Shown piece after piece: positions 25,703 through 32,913 of a stretch of 64,000 nucleotides of DNA. Source of the DNA: Ferrovibrio xuzhouensis (GTDB lineage: Bacteria; Pseudomonadota; Alphaproteobacteria; Ferrovibrionales; Ferrovibrionaceae); the NCBI RefSeq assembly GCF_042648965.1, contig NZ_JBHRYJ010000001.1, forward strand, positions 1,674,001 to 1,738,000. The letters are read 5' to 3'. Each line of letters starts with the position of its first letter. Position 1 is the stretch's first letter. The position numbers were made by a program, and so were the translations under genes. Under the pieces are notes generated by a model. That model made no database searches and was not told the DNA's origin. It saw only the letters and a program-made list of their open reading frames with translations.

Positions 25703-26776
25703 TCAGGCGCTGACGGCGGATCCCTTCACCAGTCGCACCAGGTCCTCGACATGACGCACCGGGGTTTCCGGCACGATGCCATGGCCGAGATTGAAGATGT
25801 GGTTGCGACCCTGGAAGCTCTGCAGCAGGCGATGCACGCCATCGGCCATGGCCTGGCCGCCGACCACCAGCAGGCGCGGATCGAGATTGCCCTGCACCAC
25901 CGTCTTCGGCCACAGCCGGTCGCGCGCCCAACCGAGCGGCACGGTGTAGTCGAGGCCGAGCGCGTCGGCGCCGGTGGCCGCCGCATAGCCATCCAGCAGC
26001 ACGCCGGCGCCACGCGGAAAGGCGATCACCGGCACACCCGGGTATTTCTCTTTCACCGCCGCGATGATCCGCCGCACCGGCTCGAGGCAGAATCGGCGGA
26101 ATTCGGCTTCGGGCAGGACGCCGGCCCAGGTGTCGAACAGCTGGACGACTTCGGCGCCGGCCTCGATCTGGCGGCCCAGATAGGCCACGGTCGCCTCGAC
26201 CAGGATGTCGATCAGGCGGCTCAAGGCCTCCGGGTTGCCGAAGGCCCAGGTCTTGGCGGCGGCATGATCGGTCGACCCGCGCCCTTCCAGCATGTAGGTC
26301 GCCACCGTCCAGGGCGCCCCGGCAAAGCCAATCAGGGTACAGTCCGGCGGCAGGGCAGCCTTGATGAGCGCCACGGCCTCGTAGACCGGCCCCAGGCGCC
26401 CGTGGATGCCCTGCGGGTTCAGCCTGGTCAGTTCGGCGGCGCCGCGGATCGCATCCAGCACCGGCCCTTCGTTTTCCTTGAACGCCAGCCCCTGGCCCAG
26501 CGCCTGCGGAATGAGCAGGATATCGGCGAACAGGATGGCGGCGTCGAAGCCGAAGCGGCGGATCGGCTGCAGGGTGACCTCGGCAGCCAGCTCCGGCGTA
26601 TAGCACAGGTCGAGGAAGCTGCCGGCCTTGGCCCGCAGTTCGCGGTATTCCGGCAGATAGCGGCCGGCCTGACGCATCAGCCAGAGCGGCGGTCGTTCGG
26701 AAGGCAGCCCGGCAAGGGTGCGCAGCAAAGGTTTGACGGGAATCGGACTGCTCGGGATCTGACTGCTCTGGGCCAA
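25703..26776 (-). CDS. hemE: Uroporphyrinogen decarboxylase
   Basis: This enzyme converts uroporphyrinogen III to coproporphyrinogen III. The conserved start is KPLLRTL, then PLWLMRQAGRYLPEYR and ILFADILLIPQALG; FDTWAG and LDYT carry active-site Asp and Tyr. The core from VKPLL is 344 residues. No ATG lies near this point. The TTG at 26776 is chosen (357 residues); a GTG at 26854 is the other option. The N-terminal tail contains a 15-bp duplication (SSQIP then SSPIP). It is the first gene left of the putative origin, as in other alphaproteobacteria. Confidence 0.9.
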   Translation of the reverse strand: MAQSSQIPSSPIPVKPLLRTLAGLPSERPPLWLMRQAGRYLPEYRELRAKAGSFLDLCYTPELAAEVTLQPIRRFGFDAAILFADILLIPQALGQGLAFKENEGPVLDAIRGAAELTRLNPQGIHGRLGPVYEAVALIKAALPPDCTLIGFAGAPWTVATYMLEGRGSTDHAAAKTWAFGNPEALSRLIDILVEATVAYLGRQIEAGAEVVQLFDTWAGVLPEAEFRRFCLEPVRRIIAAVKEKYPGVPVIAFPRGAGVLLDGYAAATGADALGLDYTVPLGWARDRLWPKTVVQGNLDPRLLVVGGQAMADGVHRLLQSFQGRNHIFNLGHGIVPETPVRHVEDLVRLVKGSAVSA

Positions 26777-26865
26777 GGATCTTCTGCCTGGATTCTCTGC
26801 TGGAGGCCCTGCCTGCGGAGATTTCCGCGGCTCAGGCCCTGGGCGGGTCTGCACTCTTATCCCTT

Positions 26866-27238
26866 CCCTATAATATTTAATTCTAAAGAGATGTAGTGGT
26901 GGATGTGCGGTGTGAGTCGGGGATAAGCGGTTTTGCCCCGGTCGTCCGGCAGTATGTCCCGGCATCCCCCGGATTATCCGCAAGGGCCGTCTTGCCGGGA
27001 TAAATGGCATCAAACCGTCGCCGGACCGCCACGGACCGCGCCCCGGAATCATGGGGATAACGGGGATGATCCGCCGCCGGCGCCGCCGTGCACGCTATCC
27101 ACAGGCGACCGGTAAATTTGATCCTCCGGTGACAGGCTGGTTGCATGAAAGACAGCTTGCGGGCATGAAATTGGCGGTCCTGGGGACAAAGTGCCGCTTG
27201 TCCCCTTTATCCACGGAATTCACCGCACCTGCAGGTTC
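26866..27238. other. oriC: Putative chromosomal replication origin (oriC)
   Basis: Non-coding gap between divergent hemE and ppsR. An AT-rich patch at 26869-26896 is a candidate unwinding element. DnaA-box-like 9-mers (against TTATCCACA) are at 26974-26982 (TTATCCGCA, +), 27052-27060 (TTATCCCCA, -), 27095-27103 (CTATCCACA, +) and 27207-27215 (TTATCCACG, +), each 8 of 9. A 7 of 9 box is at 26918-26926 (-). A perfect dyad GGGGACAA/TTGTCCCC (27182-27205) abuts the last box. Known alphaproteobacterial origins lie beside hemE in the same gene order. Function is inferred. Confidence 0.75.
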
Positions 27239-28129
27239 ATGCCGAAGACCGCCCGGCCGCATATCCACCTGGTTTCCGATGCCACCGGCGAGACGCTGAA
27301 GTCGATCGCCACGGCAGCCCTGGTGCAGTTTCGCAAGTCCCACGACGAGGTCGAGGTGCATACCTGGGCGCTGGTCCGCACGCCGCTGCAGATGGAGCGC
27401 GTGGTCGAGGCAATCGCCGCCATGGGCGGCCTGGTGCTGTTCACCGTGGTCGACCTCGAACTGCGCGAGATCCTGGTGCGGCGCTGCGCCAAGGCCAAGC
27501 TGCAGATCGTGCCGGTGCTCGACCCGATCATGCATGCCTTCGGCAAGTATCTCGGCGAAAAGGCGCAGAACCTGCCCGGCCGTCAGCACGAGCTCGATGC
27601 CGAATATTTCTACCGCATCGACGCGATGCATTTCACCATCGCCCATGACGACGGCCAGCATCTGTCGGATATCGACAAGGCCGATATCGTGCTGGTCGGC
27701 GTGTCGCGCACCTCGAAGACGCCGACCTCGATCTATCTGGCCAACCGCGGCTACAAGACGGCGAATATCCCGATCGTGCCGGGCCTGCCGGTGCCCGAGG
27801 AACTGCATCACCTGAGCAACCCGCTGGTGGTCGGCCTGACCGCCTCGCCCGACCGGCTGATCTCGGTGCGGCGCAATCGCCTGATCGCCATGAATGAATC
27901 GGTCGAGACCGAATATGTCGATGCCGAGCGGGTGCGCGAGGAACTCAACATCGCCCGCAAGCTGTGCAGCCGCCATGGCTGGCCGATCATCGACGTCACC
28001 CGGCGCTCCATCGAGGAAACCGCGGCGGCGATCCTCAATCACTACGCGCGGCGCGAGGAACAGCACCGCCAGCAGGAACTCGGGCTGGCGCCGCCGCACG
28101 ATGCGTCCGGGGCGGACGACGAGCCATGA
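27239..28129 (+). CDS. PEP synthase / PPDK regulatory protein (DUF299)
   Basis: A 296-residue bifunctional kinase/pyrophosphorylase of the DUF299 family, which switches phosphoenolpyruvate synthase or pyruvate phosphate dikinase by ADP-dependent phosphorylation. HIHLVSDATGETL is at 9-20 and the P-loop GVSRTSKTPTS at 154-164, with NIPIVPGLPVP after it. Length is typical. The ATG at 27239 begins the conserved region; an upstream in-frame ATG lies inside the origin DNA. Its stop overlaps a micro-ORF leading to maf. Confidence 0.92.
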   Translation: MPKTARPHIHLVSDATGETLKSIATAALVQFRKSHDEVEVHTWALVRTPLQMERVVEAIAAMGGLVLFTVVDLELREILVRRCAKAKLQIVPVLDPIMHAFGKYLGEKAQNLPGRQHELDAEYFYRIDAMHFTIAHDDGQHLSDIDKADIVLVGVSRTSKTPTSIYLANRGYKTANIPIVPGLPVPEELHHLSNPLVVGLTASPDRLISVRRNRLIAMNESVETEYVDAERVREELNIARKLCSRHGWPIIDVTRRSIEETAAAILNHYARREEQHRQQELGLAPPHDASGADDEP

Positions 28130-28143
28130 GCCTGATCCCATGA
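28126..28143 (+). other. Five-codon micro-ORF linking ppsR-type gene to maf
   Basis: The ATG at 28126 overlaps the DUF299-gene stop (ATGA). The frame encodes MSLIP and stops with TGA at 28141-28143, which overlaps the maf ATG at 28140 (again ATGA). The segment is an imperfect tandem copy of the maf start: CATGAGCCTGATCC then CATGAGTCTGATTC (12 of 14 identical). Translation is inferred from the double overlap. Confidence 0.5.
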
Positions 28144-28745
28144 GTCTGATTCTTGCTTCGGCCAGTACGGCCCGGGCCGCCATGCTGCGCCAGGCCGGCC
28201 TTGATTTCAGCATTGTACCGGCCCGCGTCGACGAGACCGAGATCAAGCGCGGCCTGCAGGCGGAAGGCGCCAGCGTGCGCGAGGCCGCCGAGGCGCTGGC
28301 CGAACTGAAGGCGCTGCGCGGCACGCCGCCCGCAGGTGGGCTAGGCGACGACAGCTTCGTGATCGGCGCCGACCAGATGCTGGCCTGCGACGGCCGCTGG
28401 TACGACAAGCCCGCCGATCTGGCCGAGGCGCGCGCGCAGTTGCTTTCCTTACGCGGCAAGACCCACGAGTTGGTCTCCGCCGTGGTGCTGATGCGCAACG
28501 GCAGCGCGATCTGGCGCCATGCCGAGACCGCGAAGCTGACCATGCGCGACTTCAGCGACGGTTTCCTCGACGCCTATCTGGCCCAGGCCGGCGACGCCGT
28601 GTTGCAGTCGGTCGGCTGCTACCAGCTCGAAGGCCTCGGCGTGCAGCTGTTCAGCCGCATCCAGGGCGACTTCTTCACCATCCTCGGCCTGCCGCTGCTG
28701 CCCCTGCTCGACATGCTGCGCAACCACCAGCTCGTCCGCACATGA
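28140..28745 (+). CDS. maf: Maf-family nucleotide pyrophosphatase
   Basis: A 201-residue Maf protein, which hydrolyses non-canonical or bulk nucleoside triphosphates. ILASASTARAAML (4-16) carries the Ser/Arg phosphate-binding motif. GADQM holds the metal or base-binding Asp, YDKP and LRGKTHELVSAVVL follow, and QSVGCYQLEGLGVQLF closes the active site. Length is usual. It begins at a duplicated start region and ends with an ATGA overlap into aroE. The YhdE/YceF subgroup is not resolved here. Confidence 0.92.
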   Translation: MSLILASASTARAAMLRQAGLDFSIVPARVDETEIKRGLQAEGASVREAAEALAELKALRGTPPAGGLGDDSFVIGADQMLACDGRWYDKPADLAEARAQLLSLRGKTHELVSAVVLMRNGSAIWRHAETAKLTMRDFSDGFLDAYLAQAGDAVLQSVGCYQLEGLGVQLFSRIQGDFFTILGLPLLPLLDMLRNHQLVRT

Positions 28746-29605
28746 CCCGCATGGAGCATGGTGGCGACGAGATCATCCCGCGGGCTGCCGTGATCGGCTG
28801 GCCGGTGGCGCATTCGCGCTCGCCGAAACTGCACGGCTTCTGGCTGCAGCAGCATGGCATCATCGGCCGCTATGACCGCATCCCGGTGCCGCCCGAGGAG
28901 CTGGGCGACTTCCTCGCGGCGCTGCCGAAGGAGCCGGGCTTCCGGGGCGTCAATGTGACCGTGCCGCACAAGCTGGCGGTGCTGCCCTATCTGGCCGGGA
29001 TCGACCCCGTCGCGCGGCGCATCGGCGCGGTCAACACCATCGTCGTGCAGCCCGATGGCAGCCTGACGGGCAGCAATACCGACGCCTTCGGCTTTCTCGA
29101 GAACCTGGCTGCGGGAGCTCCGGCCGGCTGGACCGCGGCGGCGGCGCCCGCCGTGGTGCTTGGCGCCGGCGGTGGTGCCCGGGCGGTGCTGGCCGCCCTG
29201 CTCGATGCCGGGGCGCCGGAGATTCGCCTCGTCAACCGCAGCGCCGGCAAGGCGGCCGACCTGGCGGCCGAATTCGACCCCCGGCGCATCCGGCCGGTCG
29301 GCTGGGACGACCGCGCCGATGCGCTCGGCGGCGCCGGGCTGCTGGTCAACACCACCAGCCTCGGCATGGCCGGCCAGCCGCCACTCGACCTTGCCCTCGA
29401 CGACCTGCCGGCTTCGGCGCTGGTCAACGATATCGTCTATGCCCCGCTCGAGACCGACCTGCTGGCCCGCGCGGCCGCCCGCGGCAACCCGGTGGTGGAT
29501 GGTCTCGGCATGCTGCTGCACCAGGGCCGGCCGGGCTTTGCGGCCTGGTTCGGGGTGGCGCCGGCGGTGACCCCGGCACTGCGGGCGGCGGTGCTGGCAG
29601 AGTGA
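28742..29605 (+). CDS. aroE: Shikimate dehydrogenase
   Basis: A 287-residue enzyme that reduces 3-dehydroshikimate with NADPH in chorismate synthesis. HSRSPKLHGFW (Ser25, Ser27) binds shikimate; NVTVPHK carries Lys77; NT (Asn98) and NTDAFG (Asp114) complete the catalytic set. The NADP loop is VLGAGGGARAV, with LVNRSAGKA after it. It overlaps maf by ATGA. It is the last gene of the coupled set before the VapBC module. Confidence 0.95.
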   Translation: MTRMEHGGDEIIPRAAVIGWPVAHSRSPKLHGFWLQQHGIIGRYDRIPVPPEELGDFLAALPKEPGFRGVNVTVPHKLAVLPYLAGIDPVARRIGAVNTIVVQPDGSLTGSNTDAFGFLENLAAGAPAGWTAAAAPAVVLGAGGGARAVLAALLDAGAPEIRLVNRSAGKAADLAAEFDPRRIRPVGWDDRADALGGAGLLVNTTSLGMAGQPPLDLALDDLPASALVNDIVYAPLETDLLARAAARGNPVVDGLGMLLHQGRPGFAAWFGVAPAVTPALRAAVLAE

Positions 29606-29616
29606 TCTTGCCAAAC

Positions 29617-29662
29617 TTAGCTAACCTAGCTAGACTAAGCACGCATACTTAGCTTAGCTAAG
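29617..29662. promoter_or_regulatory. Repeated palindromic operator of the VapBC-type module
   Basis: Three perfect palindromes built on AGCT lie in an AT-rich 67-bp gap: TTAGCTAA (29617-29624), CTAGCTAG (29626-29633) and CTTAGCTAAG (29653-29662). The last is 10 bp upstream of the antitoxin ATG. Clustered short palindromes are typical of toxin-antitoxin autoregulation. Confidence 0.65.
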
Positions 29663-29672
29663 GTATAAGCCC

Positions 29673-29936
29673 ATGACAATCCAGGTTAATATCCACGAGG
29701 CGAAAACCAGCCTGTCGAAGCTGATCGACGCTGTGAAGCGCGGCGAGGAGGTCATCATCGCCCGCGCCGGCAAGCCGGAGGTGCGCTTGGTGCCGGCAGA
29801 ACCGGCGGAAAAGCCGAAACGGGAGTTCGGCCTGCTGAAAGGCAAGATCTGGTTCGCGCCGGACTACGATCAGGCGGACGCCGAGATCGAGCGGGATTTC
29901 TATGCCAGCCCGTTGTTTCCGGATGACAAAGCGTGA
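29673..29936 (+). CDS. Phd/YefM-type antitoxin
   Basis: An 87-residue antitoxin. The N-terminal Phd-like DNA-binding part reads VNIHEAKTSLSKLIDAVKRGEEVIIARAGKPEVRLVP (about 5-41). The tail is short, with GLLKGKIWFAPDYDQAD, and would wrap the toxin. It is first in the pair and its stop overlaps the toxin GTG start. It probably represses its own promoter through the palindromes upstream. Confidence 0.92.
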   Translation: MTIQVNIHEAKTSLSKLIDAVKRGEEVIIARAGKPEVRLVPAEPAEKPKREFGLLKGKIWFAPDYDQADAEIERDFYASPLFPDDKA

Positions 29937-30310
29937 GGCTGCTGCTCGACACCAATGCCTTTCTCTGGGCGCTGGACGATCTGGACCGGCTGCTGCCCGA
30001 TGCCCGGACGGCTCTGCGGTCCAGCGACAACGACCTGTTTGTCAGCATGGCGAGCCTGTGGGAAATCGCCATCAAGGTCGGCACCGGAAAACTGACGGCC
30101 GGGCTGGACTGGGAAAGTTACCTGCCCCGGATGGGGGCGACACTGCTCGGGATTGAACCGGCCCACGCCCGCGCCGTTGCCGATCTGCCGCTGCTGCACC
30201 GCGATCCCTTCGACCGCATGCTGGTCGCCCAGGCCCGCATCGAGGATCTGATCCTGGTGACCCACGACCGGCAGCTGGCCGATTACGACATCACGGTGCT
30301 GCCCGCATGA
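29933..30310 (+). CDS. PIN-domain (VapC-type) ribonuclease toxin
   Basis: A 125-residue PIN nuclease with the expected acidic residues: Asp6 (LLLDTNAFLW), Glu44 (ASLWEIAIK), Asp91 and Asp94 (HRDPFDRMLVAQA) and Asp112 (THDRQL). It starts with GTG in a GTGA overlap with the antitoxin. It belongs to the PIN group usually paired with Phd-like antitoxins. All catalytic residues are intact. The RNA target is unknown. Its stop overlaps the first coaE ATG. Confidence 0.92.
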   Translation: MRLLLDTNAFLWALDDLDRLLPDARTALRSSDNDLFVSMASLWEIAIKVGTGKLTAGLDWESYLPRMGATLLGIEPAHARAVADLPLLHRDPFDRMLVAQARIEDLILVTHDRQLADYDITVLPA

Positions 30311-30336
30311 TGCCCGCTCGCATGATGCCCGCTCGT
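30307..30336 (+). repeat. 15-bp in-frame tandem repeat at the coaE start
   Basis: Two copies of ATGATGCCCGCTCGY (30307-30321 and 30322-30336) are followed by ATGATG. A shortened copy of the unit (TGCCCGC then ATGA) precedes it and includes the toxin stop codon. The repeat places ATG codons at 30307, 30310, 30322, 30325, 30337 and 30340, all in frame with coaE. Confidence 0.9.
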
Positions 30337-30954
30337 ATGATGAAGGTGGCGCTGACCGGCTCGATCGGCATGGGCAAGTCCACGGTGGGCAGGATGCTGA
30401 CGGCACGGGGCATTGCGCTGTTCGATGCCGACGCCGCCGTGCATGCGCTCTATGCCCCGGGCGGCGCCGCGGTCGAACCCCTGCGGGCCGCTTTCCCGGA
30501 GGCGGTCGGCGCGGCCGGCGTCGACCGTGCCATCCTGTCGAAACTGGTGCTCGGCGACGGCGATGCGATCCGCCGGCTCGAGGCCATCGTGCATCCGCTG
30601 GTCGGCCAGGTGCGGCAGGCCTTCCTCGAGGATGCGGCGGCGCGCGGCGATGCCTTTGTCGTGCTCGACATCCCGCTGCTGTTCGAGGGGCGCAACCGCG
30701 CCGGCTATGACGCCGTTATCGTGGTCAGCGCGCCGGCCGAGGCCCAGCGCGCCCGCGTGCTGGCGCGGCCGGGCATGACGGCCGAGAAATTCGAGGCCAT
30801 TCTGGCCCGCCAGGTGCCGGACGAGATCAAGCGCGCCGGCGCCGACTATGTGATCGACACCGGCCTGCCGCTGGCCGAAACCGAAGCCCGGGTGCAGGCG
30901 GTGGTCGATGACCTCGCCCGCCAGGCCGCAGAGATGAACGGAAAGGCCCGCTGA
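30307..30954 (+). CDS. coaE: Dephospho-CoA kinase
   Basis: A P-loop kinase that performs the last step of coenzyme A synthesis. KVALTGSIGMGKSTV holds the P-loop (G18 to T26 counting from 30307). LFDADAAVHALY and VVLDIPLLFEG are family motifs. The annotated start gives 215 residues with an extra MMPARMMPAR leader made by the DNA repeat; the start at 30340 gives the usual MKVALTG N-terminus. The toxin stop overlaps the first ATG, so translation probably begins by reinitiation somewhere in this ATG ladder. Confidence 0.93.
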   Translation: MMPARMMPARMMKVALTGSIGMGKSTVGRMLTARGIALFDADAAVHALYAPGGAAVEPLRAAFPEAVGAAGVDRAILSKLVLGDGDAIRRLEAIVHPLVGQVRQAFLEDAAARGDAFVVLDIPLLFEGRNRAGYDAVIVVSAPAEAQRARVLARPGMTAEKFEAILARQVPDEIKRAGADYVIDTGLPLAETEARVQAVVDDLARQAAEMNGKAR

Positions 30955-31643
30955 TGCGCGAGATCGTGCTGGATACCGAAACCACCGGCTTCGATCCGCA
31001 GACCGGCGACCGCATCGTCGAGATCGGTTGCATCGAGCTGGTCAACCACATCGCCACCGGCCGGCATTACCACGTCTACATCAATCCCGAACGCACGATG
31101 CCGGAAGACGCCTTCAAGGTGCATGGCCTGTCCGACGACTTCCTCAAGGACAAGCCGGTCTTCGCCAGTGTCGCCGCGGAGTTCGTCGCCTTCGTCGGCG
31201 AGGACCCGCTGGTGATCCACAATGCCGCCTTCGATATGGGTTTCCTGAATGCCGAACTGGCGCGGATCGAGGGCATGCCGCATCTCGCCATGGAGCGCGC
31301 CATCGACACCGTGCGCATGGCGCGGCAGAAATTCCCCGGTGCCCAGGCCAGCCTCGATGCGCTGTGCAAGCGCTTCAATATCGACAATTCGGCGCGCACC
31401 AAGCATGGCGCGCTGCTCGATGCCGAGCTGCTGGCCGAGGTCTATCTCGAACTGATCGGTGGTCGTCAGCAGGGCCTCGGCCTGGCCGGGCTCGATGGTG
31501 ACGGCCGCACGGTGGTCGCCCTGCAGGCGCCGCGCGGGCCGGCGCGGCCGCCGCGGCCGCATGCCGCCAGCGCGGCGGAAACCGCCGCCCATGCGGCCTT
31601 TGTCGCCAAACTGAAGGATGCGCTCTGGCTGAAGAGCGAGTAG
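30954..31643 (+). CDS. dnaQ: DNA polymerase III epsilon subunit
   Basis: A 229-residue proofreading 3'-5' exonuclease of the DEDDh type. IVLDTETTGFDP carries Asp7 and Glu9; VIHNAAFDMGFLN holds the Exo II Asp, and KHGALLDAELLAEVYL the Exo III His and Asp. The C-terminal tail (about 180-229), rich in Ala and Pro, is the expected tether to the alpha subunit. It overlaps coaE by one base (TGATG). Position next to coaE is standard in alphaproteobacteria. Confidence 0.95.
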   Translation: MREIVLDTETTGFDPQTGDRIVEIGCIELVNHIATGRHYHVYINPERTMPEDAFKVHGLSDDFLKDKPVFASVAAEFVAFVGEDPLVIHNAAFDMGFLNAELARIEGMPHLAMERAIDTVRMARQKFPGAQASLDALCKRFNIDNSARTKHGALLDAELLAEVYLELIGGRQQGLGLAGLDGDGRTVVALQAPRGPARPPRPHAASAAETAAHAAFVAKLKDALWLKSE

Positions 31644-31661
31644 GGCGCGGCCGAGACCGTC

Positions 31662-32201
31662 CTAGGCGCGGTCTTCCACGTCGGCGCAGCAGAACACCAT
31701 GTCGACAATGTCACCGTCGCTCGACAGCGGCAGCAGCAGGGTGCCGCGCTCCTGCACCGGGCGGCTGCCGAATGAGCCGTCGCCGCGCTCCGGGCCGGTC
31801 TTGATGCGATAGTCGTAGACGAAACGCCGGCCCTCGATGACGATGCGGTAATTCAGCATCACCTCGCCCTCGAAGACACCCTCGTTATGGCCGATGTAAT
31901 GGCCGCTGACCGGCAGGCCGGTCGGATCATGGCCGCGGATCGCCACCTGTTTGGTGCCGACCAGGCGATAGCGCAGGAAGGGCGGGTCCGGCAGCACCTC
32001 GGTCAGCACCAGATAGGGCAGCAGGTCGGGGATCTCGGCCGGGTCGATGTCGCGGCGCGACGGCATCGGCCGGTCGCCGCGCTTGGCGGTCCAGTAGTCC
32101 CAGGCACGCCGGATGCGCGGCGAGCACTGATCGAGAAAATCGAGGGTCAGCAGCCGCGGATGAGACGATCTGGCGATCGCGTCATCCAGCGGGATGCTCA
32201 T
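31662..32201 (-). CDS. PAS_5-family protein, copy 2
   Basis: A 179-residue single-PAS protein with the same outline as the copy at 1665-2207. It has an N-terminal helix, RRAWDYWTAKRGDRPMPSRRDIDPAEIPDLL (about 31-61), YLVLTEVLPDPPFLRYRLVGT, then HNEGVFEGEV, and a closing LLLPLSSDGDIVDMVFCCADV. It has no output domain. It lies 13 bp past secB on the same strand and may share its transcript. Function is unknown. Confidence 0.75.
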   Translation of the reverse strand: MSIPLDDAIARSSHPRLLTLDFLDQCSPRIRRAWDYWTAKRGDRPMPSRRDIDPAEIPDLLPYLVLTEVLPDPPFLRYRLVGTKQVAIRGHDPTGLPVSGHYIGHNEGVFEGEVMLNYRIVIEGRRFVYDYRIKTGPERGDGSFGSRPVQERGTLLLPLSSDGDIVDMVFCCADVEDRA

Positions 32202-32214
32202 GTCAGGGCCGGGG

Positions 32215-32694
32215 TCAGGCCAGGTTCTGCTGCGCGGCCTCGACTTCCTTGCTGCGCTGGTACTGGGCGAGGAAGTCGATCGGGTCGAGCATCAGCGGCG
32301 GCATGCCGCCGTCGCGGGTGGTGTCGGCGACGATGCGGCGGGCAAACGGGAACAGCAGCCGCGGCGCCTCGACCAGCAGCAGCGGCTCGATATGCTCCTG
32401 CGGCACGTTGGCGATGGCGAACAGGCCGGCATAATAGAGGTCGACCACGAAAGCGGTCTCCTCGCCATGCTTGGCCTCGCACATGATGCGCAAGGTCACT
32501 TCGTACAGATCATCGCTGACCCGCTCGGCCTGGGTGCCGACATTGACCGAGATCTGCGGGGCGCCAGGCATGCTGAAGCTGCGCGGGGCCATCGGATGCT
32601 CGAAGGAGAGGTCCTTGGTATACTGGGCGTTGAGGCCGAACCGCGGCGCGGTATCCGGATTGAACCCTTCGGGCGGCATGGTGCTGTCGGTCAT
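32215..32694 (-). CDS. secB: Protein-export chaperone SecB
   Basis: A 159-residue tetrameric cytosolic chaperone that keeps preproteins unfolded and hands them to SecA. LNAQYTKDLSFEHPMAPRSF (about 22-41) is the classical SecB start. EAKHGEETAFVVDLYYAGLF and LLFPFARRIVADTTRDGGMPPLMLDPIDF (about 113-141) are the conserved core. The ATG at 32694 gives the usual length; an upstream in-frame ATG at 32742 is less likely. It is divergent from timA. Confidence 0.95.
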   Translation of the reverse strand: MTDSTMPPEGFNPDTAPRFGLNAQYTKDLSFEHPMAPRSFSMPGAPQISVNVGTQAERVSDDLYEVTLRIMCEAKHGEETAFVVDLYYAGLFAIANVPQEHIEPLLLVEAPRLLFPFARRIVADTTRDGGMPPLMLDPIDFLAQYQRSKEVEAAQQNLA

Positions 32695-32913
32695 GACCGG
32701 CGGTCTTTCGCTATCTGGTACAGGGCGATCCGTCCCTAGCATGCTTTCGCGGCGGGCGACAAGCCGCCTCCCGGGTTACCGGCGAGGCGGCCGCGATGAC
32801 GCCTTGCAATGGTTGCAATCGCCCTTATCTGACTGGTATTCCGCCATCGCCCCGGCTGGACCCGGCCGGGACGAGGCGTTACACTGAATATTCAGTCACA
32901 ACAGGCATTTCCA

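Noticed and set aside
24960..26606. 548-residue minus-strand open frame
   Set aside because: It runs out of frame through hemE and antisense to the RcnB-like gene; hemE is well supported in another frame.
26777..27052. Upstream extension of hemE to the ATG at 27052
   Set aside because: It would cover the DnaA-box cluster with a basic, low-complexity leader and exceed the family length by about 100 residues.
27191..27238. Upstream ATG for the DUF299 gene
   Set aside because: It lies inside the last DnaA box and dyad; the conserved protein begins at 27239.
26777..27238. GANTC methylation sites as origin evidence
   Set aside because: Only about three occur in the region, near chance expectation, so they were not used as support.
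29601..29672. CRISPR-like or recombination repeats
   Set aside because: The AGCT palindromes are too short and irregular for a CRISPR; their position fits a toxin-antitoxin operator.
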